Assembly (NCBI RefSeq): GCF_905397435.1
Contig: NZ_CAJPVI010000021.1
Coordinates: 1 to 64,000, forward strand
Direction of reading: 5' to 3'
DNA: 64,000 bases
DNA from: Cupriavidus numazuensis
GTDB lineage: Bacteria; Pseudomonadota; Gammaproteobacteria; Burkholderiales; Burkholderiaceae
A model generated the notes under the pieces. The model ran no database searches. It saw nothing but the letters and a program-made list of their open reading frames with translations, and had not been told where the DNA came from. Of this stretch, positions 40,001-48,248 are shown in pieces. Numbering within the stretch: position 1 is the first letter of the stretch; each line of letters begins with the position of its first letter. A program made the position numbers and the translations under genes.

Positions 40001-43000
40001 CCGTGTTGTTGAGGTTGCGCCCATGCACGTCCAGCCCATTGCCAGCGCGCATGGTGCCGCTGTTTTTCACATCGCCGGTCGTGTCCAGTGCCAGGTTGTT
40101 GGCCGCCTTGACCTCGCCGGAGTTGTGGAAATCGCTCTTGAGGCTCAGGGCTACATCACCCTGCGAGGACTGGACCTTGCCGTCACCAGAGAGGCTCGTG
40201 CCGGTCACGCCCAGCTTCTGGTTGGCGGCCAGCAGACCCTGGGTGTTGGTGGTGGCGTCCACATTGAGTTGCGCGGTGCCGCCCGAGGTCACTTCCCCCT
40301 GAGTATTGTTCAGCGTCGCTGCTGTCGCCGTCAGTGCGGTGTCGGCGCGCAGTGCGCCGAGGGTATTGTCGATAGCGCTGGCGACGAGCTGGACGGTGCT
40401 GCCTTCCATGCCGAGCGGATTGGCATCGCTGCCACCCAGCGTGTTCGCGTTCAGGATCGTGGCAGCCTGTGCGTCCAGCGTGCCGCCCGCGTGGGTAAAG
40501 CCTGCGGTGTTATCCAGCGTATTGGCAATGCGCAGCGTGACGTCGCCATTCGCGGCGACCTGCCCCCCGGCATTGGCCAGGCTGTCGCCGGTGACCGCCA
40601 GCGGCCCGCCCGCGATAATCTGGCCCTGCTGGTTGGCCATGGCCGCGCCGTTGACGGTCACCGCCTGCTGGCCGGAGACGACGCCATTCGCGTTGTTGAG
40701 CGCGCCCGTGGTCAGCGTCATGGCGCCGCCCGCGATGGTCTGGCCGCCCTGGCTGTTATCGTAGGCCTGGACGTGGGTATTGGCCTGCAAGGTGCCCTTG
40801 GCCAGCACCAGGCCGCCCTGATTGTTGACCGTGCCGGTATCGGCCTGGATATCCTGGGCTGACATCGTGCCGGCCGTGTTCACCAGCGCCTGACCCTGGG
40901 TGTCGATCTTCAGCGTCTGGCCGGCGGAGAGCTGGCCGTGGTCGTTCACAATGGCGCCGCCCTGAATCGTCAGGTTCGTGCCGGCGGTGGCGCTGCCATT
41001 GGTGTTGTCCAGCGGCGCGTTGACGGTCAATGCATCCTTGACCGAGCCGAGCGTACCCGCCTGGCTGTTGATCTGGCTGGCGCTGAGCGTCGCGGCGCCG
41101 GTGGCGCCCAGCGTGCCGCCCGCGTTCTCGATCACGCCCGGCGTCTGCACGGCGAGCGTCCCGCCGCTGGCGATACTGCCCTGCTGGTTCTGTAGGCTGG
41201 CCGCCACAATCGTGGTGGCACCAATGCCACCAGCGATGGAACCCTGGGCATTGCTCACGGCCTGCCCTGCGGCGTCAAGCGAGACCGACTGCCCGGCGAT
41301 CTGGCCCTGGTCGTTGGTAATCGCGCCGCCCGACATGGAGACGTCGGTGCCGGCCAGCGCCTTGCCGCCCGTGTTATCCAGTGGTCCGTTCACAGTCAGG
41401 CCGCTGCTGACCGAGCCGATGGTGCCGGCCTGGTTGTTCACCTTGGCGGCGGTAAGCGTCGTGGCTCCATTGGAGGCCATCGTGCCGCCAGCATTCTCGA
41501 TACTGCCCGGGGTGCGTACGTCGAGCGTGCCGGTACTGGTGACCGCGCCACCCTGGTTCTGCACGCTGCTGGCCGTGACCGTGGTCGTGCCAGCCCCGTT
41601 GACGGTACCCTGGACGTTGCTGAACGCCAGCGCACCCGCATCAAGGCGCACATTCTGGCCGGCTATCTGGCCCTGGTCATTCGTGATCGCCCCGCCCGAA
41701 ACCGAGAGATCGCCACCCGCCAGGGTCTTGCCGCCGGTGTTATCCAGGGCACCGGTCACCTGGACCGCGCCCTGCGTCGAGCCAAGGCTGCCGCCTCGGT
41801 TGATGGTATTCGCCGCCTGGAGGGTGGTGGCGCCTGCGCCCGCCACGGTCCCGGCAGTATTGTCCAACGTCTGTTGTGCGCTCACGCCCAGCGTGCCGCC
41901 GCTGCTGAGACTGCCGTTCCGGTTCAGGATGCTGGCGGCCTGGATCATTGCCCCGTTGACACCCCCGACCACCGAGCCGGCGGTGTTATCGAAGGTGCCG
42001 CCGGCGGCGATCTGCACCGCATGGCCTTCCAGGTGTGCGCCCTGGTGACTGATATCGCCCGTGGCCGACAGGTTGGCGGTGTTGTGCGCAATCAGCGTAC
42101 CGCCGTTCAGGTTCAGGCTCGGCGCCGACAGGTTGGCGTCGCCCCCCGCGAGGATACTGCCGCTGGACTGGATGGCGGCGCTGGCGGCAATGTTGGCCGT
42201 GCCGGCCTGCGTCACGTTGCCGTTGGCGTCGGTGCCGGCGCCAATGGTGCCGTTGTTGGTGATCTGGCTAGCTTGGGCCAGCACGTCGCCGCCAGCGGAC
42301 AGCACGCCGCTGTTGGACAGCGTGCCAGGTGTTGTAGCAGTGATCCCGCCCCGCGTGGTCACCGTGCCGGCATTGTCGAGGTTGGTGCCGGAGACGGTTG
42401 CCGCGCCCTGGGCCTGCAGGCGGGCGCTCGGCAGGATGCGTACATCGCCGTTGGCGTCGAGCACGATATCGCCCGTGCTGGCGGCGATGTTGTTGCCGAT
42501 ATTGAAGCCGATACCCTTCTCGGTGCCCACGAGCCGCACCGCCCCCGCGTACATCGACCCGAGCGCGGAGGCGTCAATGGCGAACTGCGGGGCCGGGCCC
42601 GCGCCGGCCTGCGGCGTGGCGGTCAGCGTCTGGGCATCGATCTGGTTGGCCCCGGCGATCGCGTTCAGGTATTTCGACCACACTTCGCCATTGACCTGGA
42701 TCGAGCGCGCGAGCAGGTCCACTTGCGCTTGCGGGCTGGACAGGCCTTGTGCGCCAATGGCCAGATTGCCCTGGCTCACGTTGAAGCCGGCCAGGCTGCC
42801 ATCGGGGCCATACAATGCACGGCCCGTGGACAGCGTGAAGCGATCAGCCCCGATGGTTCCGCAACCCGAACAGTAAATCCCTGCAGGATTGACCAAGACG
42901 AGTGCTGCGGGATTACCGGCGATCTCCTGCATGCCGAGCACTTGCGAGGCATTCGGCGCAGTCACCTGCTGCACGATGGTGCCCGCATGGTTGTTGCCCA

Positions 43001-43433
43001 GTTGCATATTCCCCTGCACCCAACCCGCGATCTGCGTCTGGCTGTTCTGGCCGGAGTTGTTCACAACTACGCCGGACGGGCCGACGTTGTACTGGATGAA
43101 GTTGTTCACGCTGGTGCCACCGGGGCGGTTCGGCGGTGCGATATTCACGACCGGGGTGCCATTTGCGGCTGTGCTGACGTACGGCTGCGCACCGGGGGCA
43201 CCCTTGTCGACCTGGATCGGCAGTGTCTGTGCCTGAGCGTGGTGTGCGAGCGGCAATCCCATCATCGCTGCGGTCAGCGCAGTGAACCAGAGCATCGGCA
43301 CGAAAACACCTGAACCGGAGCTCGCGCGCGTGCCAGTGTGGCGCCCCTTGCCACGCCCTTTCGTGCATTCCTGCACGGCGACCAGCATGCCGCGCGCAAC
43401 ATTGAAGACCAGACGATAGAGCCCTGTGTTCAT
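34071..43433 (-). CDS. CdiA/BcpA-like contact-dependent inhibition exoprotein
   Basis: A 3120-residue TpsA protein. It starts with an extended signal (ESPR, MNTGLYRLVFNVARGMLVAV) ending near AQAQ, residue ~70. A TPS secretion domain follows (to about 300, with NPAGIYCSGCGTI), then filamentous-haemagglutinin repeats. A non-repetitive region (~1290-1520) and a conserved YLIETDPRFT/SSDF module (~1640-1830) lie mid-protein; a second repeat field runs to ~2500. A pretoxin region (~2770-2940, FEAENN) precedes a 13-residue tandem repeat (2945-3006) and an AHH-like nuclease domain (LHHVCTDKN; EGHKGPHPQEYHEAVYERL; ~3010-3120). The start MNTG was chosen as the ESPR opening; a 16-codon upstream extension is unlikely. 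Long antisense ORFs here are codon-bias shadows. Confidence 0.92.
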   Translation of the reverse strand: MNTGLYRLVFNVARGMLVAVQECTKGRGKGRHTGTRASSGSGVFVPMLWFTALTAAMMGLPLAHHAQAQTLPIQVDKGAPGAQPYVSTAANGTPVVNIAPPNRPGGTSVNNFIQYNVGPSGVVVNNSGQNSQTQIAGWVQGNMQLGNNHAGTIVQQVTAPNASQVLGMQEIAGNPAALVLVNPAGIYCSGCGTIGADRFTLSTGRALYGPDGSLAGFNVSQGNLAIGAQGLSSPQAQVDLLARSIQVNGEVWSKYLNAIAGANQIDAQTLTATPQAGAGPAPQFAIDASALGSMYAGAVRLVGTEKGIGFNIGNNIAASTGDIVLDANGDVRILPSARLQAQGAATVSGTNLDNAGTVTTRGGITATTPGTLSNSGVLSAGGDVLAQASQITNNGTIGAGTDANGNVTQAGTANIAASAAIQSSGSILAGGDANLSAPSLNLNGGTLIAHNTANLSATGDISHQGAHLEGHAVQIAAGGTFDNTAGSVVGGVNGAMIQAASILNRNGSLSSGGTLGVSAQQTLDNTAGTVAGAGATTLQAANTINRGGSLGSTQGAVQVTGALDNTGGKTLAGGDLSVSGGAITNDQGQIAGQNVRLDAGALAFSNVQGTVNGAGTTTVTASSVQNQGGAVTSTGTLDVRTPGSIENAGGTMASNGATTLTAAKVNNQAGTIGSVSSGLTVNGPLDNTGGKALAGTDVSMSGGAITNDQGQIAGQSVSLDAAGQAVSNAQGSIAGGIGATTIVAASLQNQQGSIASGGTLAVQTPGVIENAGGTLGATGAATLSASQINSQAGTLGSVKDALTVNAPLDNTNGSATAGTNLTIQGGAIVNDHGQLSAGQTLKIDTQGQALVNTAGTMSAQDIQADTGTVNNQGGLVLAKGTLQANTHVQAYDNSQGGQTIAGGAMTLTTGALNNANGVVSGQQAVTVNGAAMANQQGQIIAGGPLAVTGDSLANAGGQVAANGDVTLRIANTLDNTAGFTHAGGTLDAQAATILNANTLGGSDANPLGMEGSTVQLVASAIDNTLGALRADTALTATAATLNNTQGEVTSGGTAQLNVDATTNTQGLLAANQKLGVTGTSLSGDGKVQSSQGDVALSLKSDFHNSGEVKAANNLALDTTGDVKNSGTMRAGNGLDVHGRNLNNTGELYGAVSNHLRADQSVTNAGLIDGGAVRIDAGTTVTNVDRIFGDSVSIGAGQQILNDVNPATGQGGVIASRVGDINLGAPDIINREHALIYSSQDLNVGGALDANGKATGQANSLTNASATIDVARDANVNAASINNLNNHFETQVTDTGVVNTITYRLKGSDQDIDPTTAIFWDWKRGSPDAAHPATDLGWLYQDGNERGAFRWLILPSTQYPFSQFGPPFDWSRLPDGTTGPNRGYYDAVEGDNSFLPAEQWTPVNLALAQFSQTDNVGNVVAVTDEHFYYQPGDAIWDKLGVTRPTSAPPPFQAACANDAPASCEVAYQTYQTWRQANFAQYQALNDKIKAFNQDFHSRVVRDFYSVNEQTRTRDETVKTTDPARLLVGGNATLNGAVVNDKSQILVGGDLIVPAPVDNRGYTGTRIETVSGSQDWNYINYGVNDPDRRTTPGPLPPINVNLPLVLATGTSLANQGTIGHDGSAPGQGAGLGTMAGAQGAGTGLAPLATQPVLKELVLPTSGNGLASNGPGARLGGATIRQVTPALAMPQNALFHVNTAPGAHYLIETDPRFTDQRQWLSSDFMLSQLGQDPNNVLKRLGDGFYEARLVADAVMLGTGQRFTGDYTDNEAQYIGLMKAGVAFAQQFHLTVGTELTPDQMAQLTSDMVWLVEKTVTLPDGSTQQVLVPQVYLMSRVGQLKADGTIMSGNTVGIQTDGDVNNTGTISGRKLAVIDAQNINNIGGTLNGGTLVLNAQQDINNLAGKITGGNVAAQAGRDINFTTTTTTATGVAGEAVHSRTVISGVSELNAANATLLAGRDLTATAASIATTGDLGLGAGRNVNLGTVEIAERRDSVADDKNRTSVARSTEIGTQITSGGDATVIAGQDVNAKAAYVSAEGTIGIGAQRDINISAGKSSVAIRDEQSSTSGGFLSSTSTHTIDQRAHTDAIGSTLSGDTVNLQAKRDMTVEGSGIVATHDVSMHADRNLTLVASENTASSNTVSEKSTSGMFSGGGAGFTIGQRQNDQTQKVLATTHTGSVIGSLDGNVSLSAGEAYTQTGSTVKALQGDVDIQAKRVDINAATDTYRMDQETHFKQSGLSVSVSNPVIAAAMTAGQMAEAQSKTSDPRMKALAGAATGLAAKNAFDAVSQNPQAAGGVSVSITVGGAKSDSQKTQTATTAVGSTVSAGGNVRVRAEGGGQDSNINVVGSDLQAGNNLILKADNQVNLQAAASTADQHSSSQSVSGGVGIAVSYGSNGAAFGVTANAAASRGKADGKDVTWTNSHATAGNVVAIESGGDTNIKGAVVSGKQVVADIGGNLNVESLQDTSTYHSKEQSASGSVTVGYGFSGSASVSQQKMDSDFASVGEQSGIRAGSGGYQIDVKGNTDLKGGTIAGGTADKNSLVTDTLTVSNIQNHAHYSASSIGIGGGFSSGGGGSKSAADGSAVGVNQAGQATTGGTAVPGTELPTSGGSGQGGYSFAPPMVAAASGSADSTTASGISAGTITIRNDAQQQALTGKSAAETIAGLNRDTTNTGNPLKPIFNESEIKADFQIVGALQRESGIFLNNRASEADAAQKAAAAAAKDPNATQAQRDALQQQADALAPWGQGGTYRQVMTALTAAATGNVTGSTAQFVENAAVGYFQGLAANQVKQMADYLDSDTARAALHAIVGCAGAAAANQACGAGAMGAAASSVIGSLLSSTDGLTPGQKQARENMVQSLVAGVAGAVGGNPVTAVNGATFEAENNFLALAPIAVAAGEAIAGGATFCATRQSLCQRGLDAAKLAGVTFAAWLGAQMTSSQPEKWTGVTGTPNNGPEGGSTTATPNNGPQRGTVTGTPNSGPQGGTVVGTPNNGPQGGTVIGTPNNGPQTSDPLLAEQLHHVCTDKNCVSAANGGPWTPEFEKLFDGAGMSLQDQANKVMVEGHKGPHPQEYHEAVYERLDGAVQGIRRGTPEYENALRSALEKIKIEIATPGTNLNSWVTKK
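34416..34598 (-). repeat. 39-bp tandem repeat linking stalk and toxin
   Basis: Four full 39-base units and one partial unit encode the 13-residue repeat (T/V/I)GTPNNGPQGGTV. The units differ by a few codons (PEGGST, PQRGTV, PNSGPQ). The repeat separates the pretoxin part of the exoprotein from the AHH-like toxin. Confidence 0.9.
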
Positions 43434-43967
43434 GACGCTCGTTATTGGTATTTCAGGCGCAAAGAAGTCGGGCGACTTCACTGACTGGCGATGTTCATCG
43501 CGATGAGGAATGCGATGTCAACCCGGTCTGCCAACTGTCAGAAAAAGACCCGGCCTGCGCGTTGCAGCCGGGCATCATGAAACTGGATTCAGAAACTGGA
43601 ACCTCAGACGTTCACCGGAACAATGGGCCCGAAACGCGCTGATGTCGGAGGAATTTGAATGTTTTCATTCAAAGACCGGACAGGTCTATAGGACAATTCC
43701 GAAAAACAGTCGAATGTTGCAATTGTTTAAAGTTCGACTGACATGACTATGGATTTGCGATTCCATTACGAAAAAGAATCGGCAAATCAATGCAGTTATT
43801 TCGGACTTGAAAACAGCGCGAATGAGATACGAGCGCGCAAGGGACGTGATGGCAAGTGCCATCGCATTGGGAAGGGATGGGTGTTAAGCCAGTAGTGGCT
43901 TGAGGGAGAAAGCGGTCGTGTGACCGCCTGCGGGGGACTTCGTGGACACGCCGGCCCTCACCCCCGG
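43434..43967 (-). promoter_or_regulatory. Low-GC control region upstream of CDI locus
   Basis: No gene is supported here. The part 43600-43860 is clearly poorer in GC than the backbone, with A/T runs such as GAAAAAGAATCGGCAAATC. It should contain the promoter of the exoprotein gene on the minus strand, but I could not fix -35 and -10 boxes. Small ORFs on the plus strand (e.g. 43510-43746) have no recognisable content. Confidence 0.45.
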
Positions 43968-43993
43968 CCCCTCTCCCGCAAGCGGGAGAGGGG
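43968..43993. repeat. REP-like perfect inverted repeat
   Basis: CCCCTCTCCCGC-AA-GCGGGAGAGGGG, a 12-bp perfect stem, within the CCCTCACCCCCGGCCCCTCTCCC context common as a REP element in proteobacterial intergenic DNA. It lies 30 bases past the pcp stop codon and may also act as a transcript end. Confidence 0.75.
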
Positions 43994-44022
43994 AGAAACC
44001 CGGCGGTGTCGGAGTACTTCGC

Positions 44023-44673
44023 TTAGTGCAACTGGCCGCCCTGCTCGCGCACATCAACCTCCGTTGCCAGCGTAGTGGCAACTGCCTGCCGAATGGCGCG
44101 GATCATCGACTCCAGCGACATGCTGGGCTCCCCCGGATGGCGGGCGGCCTGCTCTGGCAGATAGGGAATGTGGATGAAGCCGCCGCGCACGCCCTCGCCT
44201 GCCGGCGTGGCCAGCGCGTGCATCAGGCCGTAGAACACGTGGTTGCAGACGAACGTCCCCGCCGTCTGCGACACAGCAGCAGGAACACCCGCTGCACGCA
44301 TATCGCGCACGATTGCCTTGATCGGCAGCGTGGAGAAGTACGCGGCCGGGCCGTTCGCGGCGATCACGGTATCGATGGGCTGCGCGCCGGCGTTGTCAGC
44401 GATACGCGCATCATCGACATTGATCGCGACGCGCTCGACCGACATCTCGGTGCGGCCGCCCGCCTGCCCTACCGCAATGGCGATGGCGGGCTTCAGTTCG
44501 CGCAGCAGCGCGCCCATCGCATCGATCGCCGCACCAAACACACACGGCAACTGGCGCGCGACGACGACGGCATCGCCGATGCGTTCGCCATCGAGCGCGC
44601 GCACCGCCTCCCACGACGGATTGATCGGCTCGTTCTCGAACGGTTCGAAACCGGTGAGCAATACGGTGCGCAT
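44023..44673 (-). CDS. pcp: Pyroglutamyl-peptidase I (pyrrolidone-carboxylate peptidase)
   Basis: A 216-residue cysteine peptidase (family C15) with the catalytic triad E80 (EMSVERVA), C143 ([11 protein letters not shown]) and H168 (FIHIPYLP), and [16 protein letters not shown] near the start. It removes N-terminal pyroglutamate from peptides and so releases 5-oxoproline. It ends the pxp cluster, which supplies 5-oxoprolinase, so peptide pyroglutamate can be turned into glutamate. Confidence 0.95.
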   Translation of the reverse strand: MRTVLLTGFEPFENEPINPSWEAVRALDGERIGDAVVVARQLPCVFGAAIDAMGALLRELKPAIAIAVGQAGGRTEMSVERVAINVDDARIADNAGAQPIDTVIAANGPAAYFSTLPIKAIVRDMRAAGVPAAVSQTAGTFVCNHVFYGLMHALATPAGEGVRGGFIHIPYLPEQAARHPGEPSMSLESMIRAIRQAVATTLATEVDVREQGGQLH

Positions 44674-44688
44674 GGCAATGCTCCTCGC

Positions 44689-45639
44689 TTACATCAGGAA
44701 ATACAGCAGCGCGATATTCGCGACGAGGATCGCCAATGCCGTCGGCACCTGCGCGCGAATCACGGCATTCTTGTCTTCCAGTTCCAGCAGCGCCGCAGGC
44801 ACGATGTTGAAGTTCGCCGCCATGGGCGTCATCAGCGTACCGCAGTAGCCCGAGAACATGCCGATTGCCGCCATCACCGCCGGGTTGCCGTGGAACATGC
44901 CGACCAGGATCGGCACGCCGACACCGCCGGTCATGACCGGGAATGCAGCGAAGCCATTGCCCATGATTACCGTGAACAACGCCATGCCGACGCAGTACAC
45001 CGTCACGGCGACCAGCTTGTAATCCATGTTGATGTAGGCGGTGGTCAGGTGCGCCACGGCCTTGCCTACGCCGGCGTCGGCGAACACCAGGCCCAGCATG
45101 GCCAGCATCTGCGGCAGCACCAGCGCCCAGCCAAGCGATTCCGTCAAACGGCGCGATTCGCGCACGCCCTGCGCGACCGTGTCACGCGTGAGCCAGCACA
45201 CCACGCCGAGCGAGATCAGGCAGCCGATGCCGAGCGAGACGAAGGTCACGTTCTTGGGATCGAGCAGCGGAATGCCGGCGATCTTCACGTCCTTGAACAG
45301 CACGGTGCCGATCACGGTCACCAGCGGAATCAGCAGTGCCGGCACAAACAGCTTGTTGCCGAGACGGCGTGCGCTGGCGCGGCGCTCTTCTTCGGGCAGC
45401 GTGTCGTGCTTGCCATGGCCGACGCCACCGAAGCCGGCGATCAGCGCCATCACCACCGCGCCGATGCCCACTGCCGCCGGCGGCAGGCGGTCACCGATCA
45501 GGAAGACGATGGCGTACAGCAGCCAGAACAGGCCTGTGCTGAAGCGGCGCGGATGCTCGCGATCGGCAAAGGTCAGCAGTGCGGTGATGGCAAGGACCAG
45601 GCCCGCCAGCCAATACAGGTACTCGATGGAAACGATCAT
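44689..45639 (-). CDS. DUF979 membrane protein, probable transporter subunit
   Basis: A 316-residue protein with about nine membrane helices (YLYWLAGLVLAITALLTF near the start; MAANFNIVPAALLELEDKNAVI near the end, where GYCGTLMTPMAANFN recalls permease re-entrant loops). It matches DUF979, which nearly always sits next to DUF969 and was noted in genomic clusters with 5-oxoprolinase and Pcp. A two-part 5-oxoproline (or pyroglutamyl compound) permease is the natural inference. It starts 3 bases after the DUF969 stop. Confidence 0.85.
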   Translation of the reverse strand: MIVSIEYLYWLAGLVLAITALLTFADREHPRRFSTGLFWLLYAIVFLIGDRLPPAAVGIGAVVMALIAGFGGVGHGKHDTLPEEERRASARRLGNKLFVPALLIPLVTVIGTVLFKDVKIAGIPLLDPKNVTFVSLGIGCLISLGVVCWLTRDTVAQGVRESRRLTESLGWALVLPQMLAMLGLVFADAGVGKAVAHLTTAYINMDYKLVAVTVYCVGMALFTVIMGNGFAAFPVMTGGVGVPILVGMFHGNPAVMAAIGMFSGYCGTLMTPMAANFNIVPAALLELEDKNAVIRAQVPTALAILVANIALLYFLM

Positions 45640-45642
45640 GGC

Positions 45643-46374
45643 TTACTCCCCGCTCTTGGTGGCCGCGACATTGGCAGCGGCGGCCTTGCCGCCGAGCTCG
45701 CGTTCGAGCCAGCCGTCCAGGCGCCTCAGGCGCACCGCATGGATCAGGAACGCACAGATCGCGGTCGGGATGCCCCACACGGCGATATGCAGCGGCTCCA
45801 CGTCGATGTTCGACGACAGCAGGAACGTGTGCATCAGCGCGATGGCGCCAAACGCGACGAAGATGTCCTCGCCGAAGAACAGGCCGACGTTGTCGGTGGC
45901 CGCGCAGAATGCCAGCACGCGCTGCCGGATCGGTTCCGGCAGGTGGCCGAAGCGGTTCTCCGCCGCGCCTTCCGCCATTGGCGCCAGCAACGGTCGCACC
46001 ATCTGCGGATGACCGCCGAGGCTGGTCAGGCCGACCGCAGCAGTCAGCTCGCGCACGCCGAGGTAGACGATCAGCAAGCGGCCGACCGTGGCCGACGCGA
46101 TGCGCGCGATCCACGCCTGCGCGTGCTCGCGCAGGCCATGCCGCTCGAGCAGGCCGATGACCGCCAGCGGCAGCAGGATGATCAGCGGCAGGTTGCGCGC
46201 CTTGACGAAGGCATTGCCGATCGCGGTGAAGATCTGCATCACCGGCATCGGTGCGGCCAGGCCCGTGGCGATGGCGGCCAACGCCACCACCAGCATGGGA
46301 TTGAAGCGCAGCACGAAGCCGATGATGATGACGCCGACCCCGATGAGGGGCCAGAGGTTGACTGCCTGTTCCAT
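45643..46374 (-). CDS. DUF969 membrane protein, probable transporter subunit
   Basis: A 243-residue protein with five to six membrane helices (LWPLIGVGVIIIGFVL start; TSLGGHPQMVRPLLAPMAEGAAENRFG; FFGEDIFVAFGAIALMHTFL). It matches DUF969 and pairs with DUF979 directly downstream. The ATG at 46374 gives the first helix straight after MEQAVN; the frame extends further upstream without support. Predicted role: import of 5-oxoproline for the adjacent PxpABC enzymes. Confidence 0.85.
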   Translation of the reverse strand: MEQAVNLWPLIGVGVIIIGFVLRFNPMLVVALAAIATGLAAPMPVMQIFTAIGNAFVKARNLPLIILLPLAVIGLLERHGLREHAQAWIARIASATVGRLLIVYLGVRELTAAVGLTSLGGHPQMVRPLLAPMAEGAAENRFGHLPEPIRQRVLAFCAATDNVGLFFGEDIFVAFGAIALMHTFLLSSNIDVEPLHIAVWGIPTAICAFLIHAVRLRRLDGWLERELGGKAAAANVAATKSGE

Positions 46375-46475
46375 AAGAGACACCAGATAGAGTGTGATGG
46401 AGGCGAGCGGCCTTCCGCCGTCAGCCGTCAGACGGCGGAAGGCCGCGGGACATGCCGCGCACAGGGCTGGTGGCC

Positions 46476-47216
46476 CTACGCGCCGGCGCGGACTGCAATG
46501 CCTTCGGCGCCGAGCCGCTCGCGGATGCGGCGCGCAAAGGCAAGCGCATGGGCGCCGTCGCCGTGCAGGCACACGGTTTCGGCGCGGATCGGTACCCAGC
46601 TGCCGTCGATGGCGCGCACGCGCTGCTCGCGCACCATGGTCAGCGTCTGGTTCAGGGCGACTTCCTCGTCTTCATGCAGCGCGCCCGGCGTGCCGCGTTT
46701 GACGAGCGAGCCATCGGCGTTGTAGCCGCGGTCGGCGAAGACTTCTTCCTTGACGCGCAGGCCCGCCTGCCGCGCCACGTCGATCATCTTGCTGCCCGCC
46801 AGGCCGAAGAAGACCAGGTCGGAATCGAAATCGCGCACGGCGCGCACGATGGCCTCCGCCAGCGCCGGGTCGCGCGCGGCCTGGTTGTACAGCGCGCCAT
46901 GCGGCTTCACGTGGTGGAGCTGCCCACCGAGCGCGCGCACCATGGAAGCCAGCGCGCCGATCTGGTACAGCACGTCGGCGTACACGGCTTCGGGGTCGCG
47001 CTGCATCTCGGTACGGCCGAAATTCTCGCGGTCCGGGAAGCTCGGGTGCGCGCCGATCGCTACGCCCTTCTCGATCGCCCACTTCACGGTCCGCAGCATG
47101 GTGGCGGCATCGCCCGCGTGCCAGCCGCACGCCACGTTGGCGGAACTGATCAGCGCGAGCAGCGCCTCGTCATTGCCGCAGCCTTCACCAAGGTCGGCGT
47201 TCAAATCGATCTGCAT
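46476..47216 (-). CDS. pxpA: 5-oxoprolinase subunit A
   Basis: A 246-residue LamB/YcsF-family protein with the hallmark start [24 protein letters not shown] and [13 protein letters not shown]. With PxpB and PxpC it forms the bacterial ATP-dependent 5-oxoprolinase that opens 5-oxoproline to glutamate. It follows pxpC by 12 bases. Confidence 0.94.
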   Translation of the reverse strand: MQIDLNADLGEGCGNDEALLALISSANVACGWHAGDAATMLRTVKWAIEKGVAIGAHPSFPDRENFGRTEMQRDPEAVYADVLYQIGALASMVRALGGQLHHVKPHGALYNQAARDPALAEAIVRAVRDFDSDLVFFGLAGSKMIDVARQAGLRVKEEVFADRGYNADGSLVKRGTPGALHEDEEVALNQTLTMVREQRVRAIDGSWVPIRAETVCLHGDGAHALAFARRIRERLGAEGIAVRAGA

Positions 47217-47228
47217 TGCGTTACTCCT

Positions 47229-48248
47229 TCAGGCTGCGGCGCGCGAGCCGGTGCGGCGGCGCGCGGCAATGGTCATGCCGTCGCCCTGCCATTGCAGGGC
47301 CTGGTCAATCTGGCGCAGGTAGCGGTCCACGGCCGCCTGCGCGTTGGCGGCTTCTTCCAGCGTGACGCGCACGAAACGCACCGGCGCGCCGAGCGGCACC
47401 TGCGCCAGGCGCCACAGATCGGCGCCGATCACCACGCCGATCTTCGGGTAGCCGCCAGTGGTCTGCGCATCGGCCATCAGCGCGATCGGCTGGCCGGCCG
47501 GCGGCACCTGGATCACGCCCGGTACCACGCCATGCGAAAGCAGGTCTGCGCTGCGATCGGCCTTTCGAGCAAGCGCCGGGCCCTGCAGGCGCAGGCCCAT
47601 GCGGTTGCTGTTCGGCGTGATGGTCCACTCGGACTCCCACAGCGCTGCCTGCGCGGCCGGTTCGAAATCGTCGTACTCGGGGCCGGGCAGCAAGCGGATA
47701 GGGACAGGATTGCCAGCATCGGCGCACGGCAGCGCCCACGCTGGGGCCTGCACGCCGAGCCAGTCCGAGCCCTCCACCACGCCCGGTCTCCCGGCGGCAA
47801 GGCGGTCGCCGTCGTGCAGCGCACGTCCGGCAAACCCGCCAAAGCCTGCTTTCAGGTCGGTGCTGCGCGAGCCCATCACGGGCTCCACGTCGATGCCGCC
47901 AGCGACGCACAGGTAGACGCGCGTGCCGCCGCGCGTCGGGGGCAGCGTCAGCGTCTCGCCACGGCGGACGTCGAAGGCATGCCACGACCACACCGGCACG
48001 CCGTCGAGGTTGGCATTGCACTCGGCGCCGGTCAGCGCCACGCGCAGATCTTCGTGAAAGCGCACGGCCGCGCGGCCGAGCGTGAATTCGATGGCGGCAC
48101 TGCCCGGCGCATTGCCGAGCAGCCGGTTGCCGAGGGTCAGCGCCAGCGGGTCCATGGCGCCGGAGCGTCCGACGCCGAAGCGGCGAAAGCCGGTGCGGCC
48201 AAGATCCTGTACGGAGGCCAGCGCACCGGGTCGGATGATCTCGATCAC
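47229..48248 (-). CDS. pxpC: 5-oxoprolinase subunit C (biotin-dependent carboxyltransferase family)
   Basis: A 339-residue KipA/YbgK-type protein with IIRPGALASVQDLGRTGFRRFGV, GAMDPLALTLGNRLLGN and PNSNRMGLRLQGP. It pairs with PxpB; together they resemble the halves of urea/allophanate carboxyltransferase domains. The start overlaps the pxpB stop by four bases (ATGA). Confidence 0.93.
   Translation of the reverse strand: MIEIIRPGALASVQDLGRTGFRRFGVGRSGAMDPLALTLGNRLLGNAPGSAAIEFTLGRAAVRFHEDLRVALTGAECNANLDGVPVWSWHAFDVRRGETLTLPPTRGGTRVYLCVAGGIDVEPVMGSRSTDLKAGFGGFAGRALHDGDRLAAGRPGVVEGSDWLGVQAPAWALPCADAGNPVPIRLLPGPEYDDFEPAAQAALWESEWTITPNSNRMGLRLQGPALARKADRSADLLSHGVVPGVIQVPPAGQPIALMADAQTTGGYPKIGVVIGADLWRLAQVPLGAPVRFVRVTLEEAANAQAAVDRYLRQIDQALQWQGDGMTIAARRRTGSRAAA

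Noticed and set aside
35772..40862. 1696-codon open frame on the plus strand
   Set aside because: It lies antisense to the repeat stalk of the exoprotein; the translation is low-complexity and shows no domain. GC-rich repeat DNA keeps antisense frames open.
43510..43746. Small plus-strand ORF upstream of the exoprotein
   Set aside because: No ribosome site, no motif, and composition does not differ from the surrounding non-coding DNA.
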